This document shows positions 6,265 to 11,198 of a DNA stretch of 11,198 nt, in pieces. The DNA comes from an uncultured Bacilli bacterium (GTDB lineage: Bacteria; Bacillota_I; Bacilli_A; RF39; UBA660). Location of the stretch: NCBI GenBank assembly GCA_934133015.1, contig CAKPAQ010000014.1, positions 1 through 11,198 on the forward strand, read 5' to 3'. The notes under the pieces are model-generated. The model saw nothing but the letters and a program-made list of their open reading frames with translations. It was not told the origin of the DNA and made no database searches. Within the stretch, counting starts at the first letter, position 1; every line of letters starts with the position of its first letter. A program made the position numbers and the translations under genes.

Positions 6265-7832
6265 ATACCTAGGTAAGTTATTCTCGCGTGTCCATTACCT
6301 TTGTTTCCAACAGCTTCTACTTTACCATCATAACTTGGCATAGTTACTTTATCTTTTTTAGCTTCTTTCCAGCTGTAGCCTTCTCCATCTATCATTAGAG
6401 TGTTGTCAAAGTAGTAACCACTATATTCAGAATTACTCTTCATATTAATTTGAGTACTAGTTGAATCTTCTCTAATACCTAAGCAACCAGCATGTCCAGA
6501 TATATAAGATGAACCACCACCGGCACCGCCATGACCGCTTACACTACCAGTGAACCAACCACCACCGGCACCGCTTTGAGGTATGATTCCAGAATCTATG
6601 ATTTGACCAAAGCCACCTGTTATTGTTTCACTAATAAAGTTGTTTTGCCCATCGTATGTTCTTAGTTTACCTCCGGCATTTTGAGTTCCACCAGTTCCAT
6701 AGTTATGAGCATTATAAATAGTAAAGTTTGGCTGTGCTTCCCAACCAGTACTTTCACCATCATAACCAATAAGGCCACCACCAGCTCCACCGTTACCAGC
6801 ACCATATAAAGTGTTAGCTTCTTGAGAGTCAATGTTACGGTTATTAGCACCACCGCCACCAGCTGCAACCATTATTCTAGATTTTAGGGAATTAAAATCA
6901 TTCCATGTTCCATTTTTTATACGAACATCAGTAGCGCCACCCCCAGGGGCACCATATTTTTCTTGACCGGCCGCAATACTTGAACCACCATTGAAGCCAC
7001 CTGAGGTTGTACCTTCAACACCAGTACCACCTATATAAAAATATAAGATTGTTCCTTTATTTAAATAGATATAACCACTTGTATATGCTCCTAGACCACC
7101 TTTATAAGCATTTTTATCACCACCTGATGCACCCCATAATTCGATTTTATAAGTACCACTTGCGGGAATAGTATAAGTTGTGATATCACCAGTATAAATT
7201 AAGTCTTTACTAATAGTAGATGTAGATAAAGTGTCATTATCAGTAGCTACTATATGAATACCAAAATCATCTTCATAATCAATATGTTCCATATTTATAT
7301 CAATCGCATATATTTTAACGGTAGTTCCATCGGCTAAGATAACACTATCACTAGTTAAAATGTTTTCATCATTTATGAATATATTTTGAAAATCTCTTGG
7401 ACTTCTTCCAGTAGGAATAGTATCAGGCAAAGTGTCATTAATTGGATATTTAGTATCACCATATTTTATGTATTTATTGTTTAAAAGTTTAATTAAATTA
7501 GTATTATTACTATCTTTTAATTTAGAAACAGCTAAGATTTTTTCAACCCCATCTTTAAATACTAAATTGATACAGCTACTATAGCTACTTGCTTGTTCAG
7601 TACATAAACCTTCTGAATTTATTTCATGTAAACCTCTATCAATTATATCTGTTTGAATTTCTTTAGTTAAAGTATTTTTATAGGTTACTAAATCTAATCT
7701 TTCCATTTCGATTGTAATACGGGCTTTATAATTCATAATAATTGTTAAAATACCCGCGATTATTACCATTATCAACGCAAACGTTAATATTACTTCTATT
7801 AAGGTTAGACCCTTTTCATTTAACTTTTTCAC
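6261..7832 (-). CDS. Prepilin-like protein fused to a C-terminal glycine-rich (ALK-type) domain
   Basis: This is a probable minor pilin or pseudopilin carrying a surface domain. With the GTG at 7830-7832 as start, the 523-residue product begins MKKLNEKG-LTLIEV, a class III prepilin leader with cleavage after Gly8 and the conserved Glu at mature position 5. A hydrophobic helix follows to about residue 34. A region of about 170 residues with a Cys77/Cys87 pair leads to a glycine-rich domain from about 212 to the end. It resembles Pfam Gly_rich/ALK glycine-rich domains: TIPASGTYKIELWGASGG, GGGATDVR, RIMVAAGGGGAN, repeated GGAGGG and a closing GHARITYLG. The GTG is preferred because AGGTGA ends five bases before it. 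The frame-initial GTG at 7841 abuts the SD. The gene starts one base after the upstream pilin stop. Typical minor pilins are 100-250 residues, so the fusion is unusual. Confidence 0.85.
   Translation of the reverse strand: MKKLNEKGLTLIEVILTFALIMVIIAGILTIIMNYKARITIEMERLDLVTYKNTLTKEIQTDIIDRGLHEINSEGLCTEQASSYSSCINLVFKDGVEKILAVSKLKDSNNTNLIKLLNNKYIKYGDTKYPINDTLPDTIPTGRSPRDFQNIFINDENILTSDSVILADGTTVKIYAIDINMEHIDYEDDFGIHIVATDNDTLSTSTISKDLIYTGDITTYTIPASGTYKIELWGASGGDKNAYKGGLGAYTSGYIYLNKGTILYFYIGGTGVEGTTSGGFNGGSSIAAGQEKYGAPGGGATDVRIKNGTWNDFNSLKSRIMVAAGGGGANNRNIDSQEANTLYGAGNGGAGGGLIGYDGESTGWEAQPNFTIYNAHNYGTGGTQNAGGKLRTYDGQNNFISETITGGFGQIIDSGIIPQSGAGGGWFTGSVSGHGGAGGGSSYISGHAGCLGIREDSTSTQINMKSNSEYSGYYFDNTLMIDGEGYSWKEAKKDKVTMPSYDGKVEAVGNKGNGHARITYLGI
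6512..6574. repeat. Two 18-bp identical copies within the glycine-rich coding region
   Basis: Positions 6512-6529 and 6557-6574 are identical. On the minus strand both encode GAGGG-type glycine runs. This is coding repetition within the glycine-rich domain and the richest GC patch of the window. It is likely low-complexity drift or recent internal duplication, and not a separate element. Confidence 0.55.
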
Positions 7833-7833
7833 A

Positions 7834-8454
7834 TTAATCACCTACATAATTATTCTTATAAATACCAATATTTGCGTATTTTTTAATGTTAGAACCATCT
7901 ATCATTGGAACATTTCTTGAAATAAACACTCTGTATAATCCTATTAATTTATTGTTTTCACTATTGGGATTATAAAATGCTTCAGAATTAGCTACTGTTT
8001 TTAAATAATCTCTAAATCTTCCTAATTCACCACCACTGAATAATCGATCCATACTAGAGTCATTTATATCTTCTCTAAATTTTTCTAAGTCACTGGCATC
8101 ATATCTGGTTATGTACATTATATCGGTATCTTCGATATGTAAGTTTTCTTTTAATTTTATACAGTAACTTGTGTCAATATATAGACTTTTATCATTACAG
8201 TTAGATATATCAGCATAACTGTTAGTTGATAAAAGATTTTCATCTATATATTTACTGGAAATGTTAGATATTACCATATTTTTTACTAAGTTAGCAGCAT
8301 ATACACTATCAACATCGTCAAATGCTTCTAGCTTTTCATATTGACCCATGATAGGTACGGTATTGCGATAAACAAAGACAAAAATGGCCATTACAAAGAC
8401 ACTAACCATTAAAGTTTCAACTAAAACGACACCCCTATTGTTTATTCTTTTCAT
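7834..8454 (-). CDS. Prepilin-like (type IV minor pilin/pseudopilin) protein
   Basis: The 206-residue product starts MKRINNRG-VVLVETLM, a class III prepilin signal with a short basic leader, cleavage expected after Gly8 and Glu at mature position 5. A hydrophobic helix to about residue 29 would form the pilus core. The rest is a hydrophilic globular domain with a Cys86/Cys98 pair, placed similarly to the pair in the next gene. It would be a structural or priming subunit of a type IV pilus, competence pilus or type II-like machine. The ATG at 8452-8454 gives the compact leader. An in-frame GTG at 8461-8463 would add three residues, and AAGGA lies 11 bases before the ATG, a little far. It is first in a two-gene operon with the glycine-rich pilin and divergent from the assembly ATPase. 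A specific pilin type cannot be assigned. Confidence 0.82.
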   Translation of the reverse strand: MKRINNRGVVLVETLMVSVFVMAIFVFVYRNTVPIMGQYEKLEAFDDVDSVYAANLVKNMVISNISSKYIDENLLSTNSYADISNCNDKSLYIDTSYCIKLKENLHIEDTDIMYITRYDASDLEKFREDINDSSMDRLFSGGELGRFRDYLKTVANSEAFYNPNSENNKLIGLYRVFISRNVPMIDGSNIKKYANIGIYKNNYVGD

Positions 8455-8472
8455 AAAACTCACAATCCTTTA

Positions 8473-8501
8473 TTGATTATTTTCTAAAAATATTATATAC
8501 T
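8473..8501 (+). promoter_or_regulatory. Sigma-A-type promoter of the assembly ATPase gene
   Basis: TTGATT (8473-8478), a 17-bp spacer and TATACT (8496-8501) fit a sigma-A consensus (4/6 and 5/6). Transcription would start near 8508, about 48 bases before the ATG at 8556. Confidence 0.65.
8492..8497 (-). promoter_or_regulatory. Putative -10 of the divergent pilin operon promoter
   Basis: The minus strand has a perfect TATAAT at 8492-8497, 38 bases from the pilin ATG, but no good -35 at 16-18 bp spacing. It overlaps the plus-strand -10 box (8496-8501) by two bases, so the two promoters could not be occupied at once. Confidence 0.4.
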
Positions 8502-8555
8502 AGATTAGTGTAAAATACCATAGGAAAAATAAAAAAGATTAAAGGGAGAGTTTGT

Positions 8556-9800
8556 ATGATTAAATATGATGTAGCTAACACGCCAATTGTTGATTTGGTA
8601 AATAAAATAATTTTAGTAGGAGTTAAGTCACGTGCTTCTGATATTCACTTCGACCCTATGGAAGATGGATTAAAGGTTAGAATTCGTGTTGATGGTGAAT
8701 TGAGAGATCACACTATTATTCCTAAAGATAATGAAAGAAATGTAATCACTAGAATTAAATTAATATCTGGAATGAATATAACAGAAAATCGTTTACCACA
8801 AGATGGTGCGATTAAAGGAAGAATTGATAATATTAATTTGGATATGCGTGTATCTAGTTTACCTACTAATGAAGGAGAAAAAGTTGTTATTCGTATTCTT
8901 GATTATAGTATGAGTTTAGAGGGATTAGATAGCTTAGATTTTTCACCAAGTAACCTTGAGAAAGTTCACCGAATGATATCAGTACCAAATGGAATTGTTT
9001 TAGTAACTGGTGCGACTGGTTCTGGAAAAAGTACTACTACTTACTCAATGTTACAAGAACTTAATAAGGAAAACACTAATATAATTACTGTTGAAGATCC
9101 GATTGAAATGAATATTGAAGGTATTAACCAAGTTCAAGTTAATTCAGATATTGGTTTAAGTTTCGCTACAGTACTTCGTTCTATTTTAAGACAAGACCCT
9201 AATATTATATTAATTGGAGAAATTCGTGATAGTGAAACAGCTAAAATTGCGGTACGTGCTTCTATTACTGGACATTTAGTATTATCTACAATACATACAA
9301 ATAATTCACTTAGTACAATTGAAAGATTGTTAGATATGGATGTTGAAAGGTATTTATTATCTAGTGCTTTGGAAGGTATTATTTCGCAAAAACTTGCTCG
9401 TAGGATTTGTCCACATTGTCGTAAGAGTCGTCCTACTACTCCACTTGAAAAAGAAGTATTTAAGAGAGTTTTAAATAAGGATATTGAAGAAACTTGGGAA
9501 GCAGTTGGTTGTGAAAATTGTATAAGTGGTTACTTAGGAAGAATTGCTATTCAAGAAGTTTTACTTATTAATGAAGAGTTAAGAGATATAATTAGTTCTG
9601 AAGAAACTACAAAAGAAGAAATCAGAGAAATCGTTTACGGAAAAGACAATACAGTTACCCTACTTCAAGATGGTTTAGAAAAAGTATTAAATGGTTATAC
9701 TACATTTGATGAAATCTATAAATTAATAGAAATTGAAGATGACATTGATAATAATATTAGTAATATTGCTAAAAATATGGAAGATGAAAATAAAAAATAA
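8556..9800 (+). CDS. gspE: GspE/PilB-family pilus assembly (type II/IV secretion) ATPase
   Basis: This is a cytoplasmic hexameric ATPase that powers assembly of type IV pili, competence pili or type II pseudopili. The 414-residue product has the N2-like domain (ASDIHFDP at 27-34, RLPQDGAI at 79-86), Walker A GATGSGKS (152-159), the Asp box VEDPIE (179-184), Walker B ILIGEIRD (218-225) and the His box TGHLVLSTIHTNN (238-250). Two CxxC pairs (285/288 and 319/322) form the zinc-binding tetracysteine of GspE/PilB, absent from retraction ATPases such as PilT. The N1/MshEN domain of full-length PilB (500-570 residues) is missing, as in the shorter ComGA-like enzymes. The ATG follows GGGAGAG at good spacing. 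The gene is divergent from two prepilin genes, which are its likely substrates, and ends in a strong bidirectional terminator. Whether it serves adhesion, motility, DNA uptake or secretion is open. Confidence 0.94.
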   Translation: MIKYDVANTPIVDLVNKIILVGVKSRASDIHFDPMEDGLKVRIRVDGELRDHTIIPKDNERNVITRIKLISGMNITENRLPQDGAIKGRIDNINLDMRVSSLPTNEGEKVVIRILDYSMSLEGLDSLDFSPSNLEKVHRMISVPNGIVLVTGATGSGKSTTTYSMLQELNKENTNIITVEDPIEMNIEGINQVQVNSDIGLSFATVLRSILRQDPNIILIGEIRDSETAKIAVRASITGHLVLSTIHTNNSLSTIERLLDMDVERYLLSSALEGIISQKLARRICPHCRKSRPTTPLEKEVFKRVLNKDIEETWEAVGCENCISGYLGRIAIQEVLLINEELRDIISSEETTKEEIREIVYGKDNTVTLLQDGLEKVLNGYTTFDEIYKLIEIEDDIDNNISNIAKNMEDENKK

Positions 9801-9827
9801 TGGTTCAAAACGAATCATTATTTTTTT
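9792..9827. terminator. Bidirectional Rho-independent terminator between gspE and the thymidylate kinase gene
   Basis: Arms 9796-9806 and 9812-9822 pair over 11 bp (one G-U on the plus strand) around a 5-base loop. Flanking A and T runs extend the stem and give a U-tract in both directions (T 9821-9827 on plus, complement of A 9792-9797 on minus). The stop codons of both convergent genes (9798-9800 plus, 9818-9820 minus) lie inside the arms. Confidence 0.85.
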
Positions 9828-10489
9828 ATAATTTCTAATATTTCTTGTTTTATTTCTTCTGGTGTTTTTAGGCAATCATAATCTTGATTAACACAATTTA
9901 CTATATTCCAGTTATATAACTCAGCTAATTCTATATATACTTGTTCTGATTTAATTAAGTGATTTTCATCTTTTTCTACTTGATCTAAATCTGGTCTATT
10001 TTTCATTAACTCTTTGGTAAATCTGAATGGTACATGTAAATAAATAGTAATATCTGGTTTAGGAAGTTCTAATAACCAGTACTCTAGTTTGTCAATCCAA
10101 CGAAAAAAGTTAAATCTTTCAGTATTATCATCAATCTTTGAACCTTGATGAGCCATATTTGAACTGACGTAACGATCAAGAATAACATAGTAACCATCAT
10201 TTAAATATTTTTCAACTTTAGGAAAATTATATTTTCGATCTGCAGCATAATATAGGCATGAAATTTTAGGATCGACTTTTACAGTTCCTTCTGGAAATAA
10301 ACACTTACCAACATCTTTGCGTCCAAGTAAGGCTCCTCCTACTATTTTACCAGTTGGGGTATCATACATTGGGAAAGATAAACAAACTGATTTATAACCT
10401 AATGATTCAAGTTCTTTTGATACAAGTTTAGCTTGGGTATTTTTACCTGAACAATCAGTACCTTCAATTACTATAAGTTTTCCTCTCAT
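9818..10489 (-). CDS. tmk: Thymidylate kinase-like deoxynucleotide kinase
   Basis: It probably phosphorylates dTMP to dTDP with ATP in the cytosol, for DNA synthesis. The 223-residue product has a P-loop GTDCSGKNT (10-18), the DRY motif with SSNMAHQ (105-115) typical of thymidylate kinases, and a basic LID-like stretch (FRFTKELMKNRPDLDQ). It is not the textbook bacterial form. The REPGGT motif is missing and replaced by FPMYDTPTG (39-47), and Cys13 sits where most P-loops have Gly or a basic residue. A divergent clade of Firmicutes kinases with GTDGSGK and FPxYD-like motifs is the closest match I recall. The ATG at 10487-10489 follows GGGTGA. An in-frame GTG at 10501 is less likely. It has its own promoter and a shared terminator, so it appears monocistronic. 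Another deoxynucleoside monophosphate kinase role is possible. Confidence 0.85.
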   Translation of the reverse strand: MRGKLIVIEGTDCSGKNTQAKLVSKELESLGYKSVCLSFPMYDTPTGKIVGGALLGRKDVGKCLFPEGTVKVDPKISCLYYAADRKYNFPKVEKYLNDGYYVILDRYVSSNMAHQGSKIDDNTERFNFFRWIDKLEYWLLELPKPDITIYLHVPFRFTKELMKNRPDLDQVEKDENHLIKSEQVYIELAELYNWNIVNCVNQDYDCLKTPEEIKQEILEIIKK

Positions 10490-10508
10490 GTTATCACCCA
10501 CTATGTTA

Positions 10509-10538
10509 ATTATATATCATTAAACAGATGTTCGTCAA
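10509..10538 (-). promoter_or_regulatory. Sigma-A-type promoter of the thymidylate kinase gene
   Basis: The minus strand has TTGACG (10533-10538), an 18-bp spacer and a perfect TATAAT (10509-10514). The -35 box contains the TGA stop of the upstream gene (10535-10537). Transcription would start near 10502, giving a very short leader of about 13 bases containing the SD. Confidence 0.75.
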
Positions 10539-11170
10539 GACTTAATTTTACTGATATGATTGTTTATACGGTGACTTCGGCAAATTGCTTTTCCTTGACT
10601 TTTCATTTTTGCGGCATAACTAAGAAAATTTCTTTGGTAACCTGTATATTCACTTTCTCTATCATGTGATACTTTTTTCAAATGTGCCTTAAAAACGACT
10701 TTACATGAATGTAAAAGATAATTAGGAATATTATTAAGTTCTTGTTTAATTAAAGGTTTCAAATAACTTAATTTTATTCCGTATCTATTAATACATTCAT
10801 CAATATAATATTGTCTTGCTTTTAATACTATATCACTATTATCTTGTTTTGTAGAAGCCATAGCTGAGAAGTATTGTGCTTGCATATCTTCTATACTGGC
10901 TTTTTCAGACATTGAAACTATTTGTTCAACCATAATTCTAGTAGCTATTTGGGTAGCTAAGGAATGCAAGGTAGCTATATCATTAAAATATGTTTGTAAA
11001 GATTGTGTAGATGGATTATTATTATTTAGAAATGATTGAATATGTTCATGAAAAATAGATAATACATCTATATTTATTTTGAGAAGAAATTCTTTGTTTT
11101 TTAGATAATCTTTTCGTTCAAATATTGAATGACAAAAAGTATTAGCCCATTCATAGTCTTCAGGCTTCAT
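10535..11170 (-). CDS. Hypothetical protein, possibly 5'-truncated by the window edge
   Basis: The function is not recognised. It encodes 211 residues from the first visible Met, with no signal peptide or transmembrane segment. The composition suggests a mostly alpha-helical soluble protein with a long central helix region (about 60-120) and a basic C-terminal tail rich in Lys, Arg and His (SHRINNHISKIKS). The Met at 11168-11170 has no SD, and the frame remains open to the right edge of the window, so the real start may lie outside. A TATAGT on the minus strand at 11190-11195 could be a -10 box for a nearly leaderless message instead. It ends in TGA, which shows TGA is a stop in this genome if the gene is real. 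That stop lies within the -35 box of the kinase promoter. Confidence 0.7.
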   Translation of the reverse strand: MKPEDYEWANTFCHSIFERKDYLKNKEFLLKINIDVLSIFHEHIQSFLNNNNPSTQSLQTYFNDIATLHSLATQIATRIMVEQIVSMSEKASIEDMQAQYFSAMASTKQDNSDIVLKARQYYIDECINRYGIKLSYLKPLIKQELNNIPNYLLHSCKVVFKAHLKKVSHDRESEYTGYQRNFLSYAAKMKSQGKAICRSHRINNHISKIKS

Positions 11171-11198
11171 ATATTTTTTTATTTGAATACTATAATTT

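Noticed and set aside
6662..6868. Open frame of 68 codons on the minus strand
   Set aside because: It lies wholly inside the glycine-rich coding region in another frame. Its Val/Leu-rich translation is the shifted reading of GGT/GGA glycine codons.
6500..7120. CRISPR-like or tandem satellite repeats in the glycine-rich region
   Set aside because: The repetition is irregular, with no constant spacer length. It follows glycine codons within an intact reading frame.
1..11198. UGA-as-tryptophan (mycoplasma) genetic code, suggested by very low GC
   Set aside because: Tryptophans in MutS, the kinase, the pilin and the tandem genes are TGG where checked, and one gene ends at TGA in a sensible place.

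Overview
This is a strongly AT-rich bacterial window, densely packed, with genes on both strands and short or overlapping junctions. TGG encodes every tryptophan I checked and one gene ends in TGA, so the standard bacterial code applies and this is not a UGA-Trp mycoplasma. Low GC, AGGAGG-type ribosome binding sites, and the pair ylbJ (sporulation-type membrane protein) and ylbL/sepM (PDZ-Lon membrane protease) point to a Bacillota lineage, perhaps an uncultured gut member of the Bacilli or a relative. That placement is inference. No rRNA, tRNA, CRISPR array, insertion sequence or prophage gene was seen.

Left part (1-4240, all minus strand). Reading in the direction of transcription there is a promoter, then a gene of unknown function broken by an in-frame TAA. 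mutS follows, its start overlapping the end of that gene. A new extended -10 promoter then drives two tandem paralogues of unknown function, the second cut by the window edge.

Middle (4250-6264). The PDZ-Lon protease gene (minus) ends in its own terminator and is transcribed divergently from ylbJ (plus) across a 44-bp gap.

Pilus locus (6261-9800). ylbJ converges on a minus-strand pair of prepilin-like genes, with the two stop codons sharing one TTAA. Both products carry a class III (prepilin peptidase) leader. The downstream one is a long chimera whose C-terminal 310 residues form a glycine-rich ALK-type domain. Divergent from them, with overlapping -10 boxes, is a GspE/PilB-type assembly ATPase. 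Together they suggest a type IV pilus or pseudopilus displaying a glycine-rich surface domain. The inner-membrane platform protein (PilC/GspF) and prepilin peptidase are not in the window. This locus is the most novel part.

Right part (9792-11198). A bidirectional terminator contains the stop codons of the ATPase gene and of a thymidylate kinase-like gene (minus). That kinase gene has a good sigma-A-type promoter whose -35 box overlaps the stop codon of a further gene of unknown function at the right edge.
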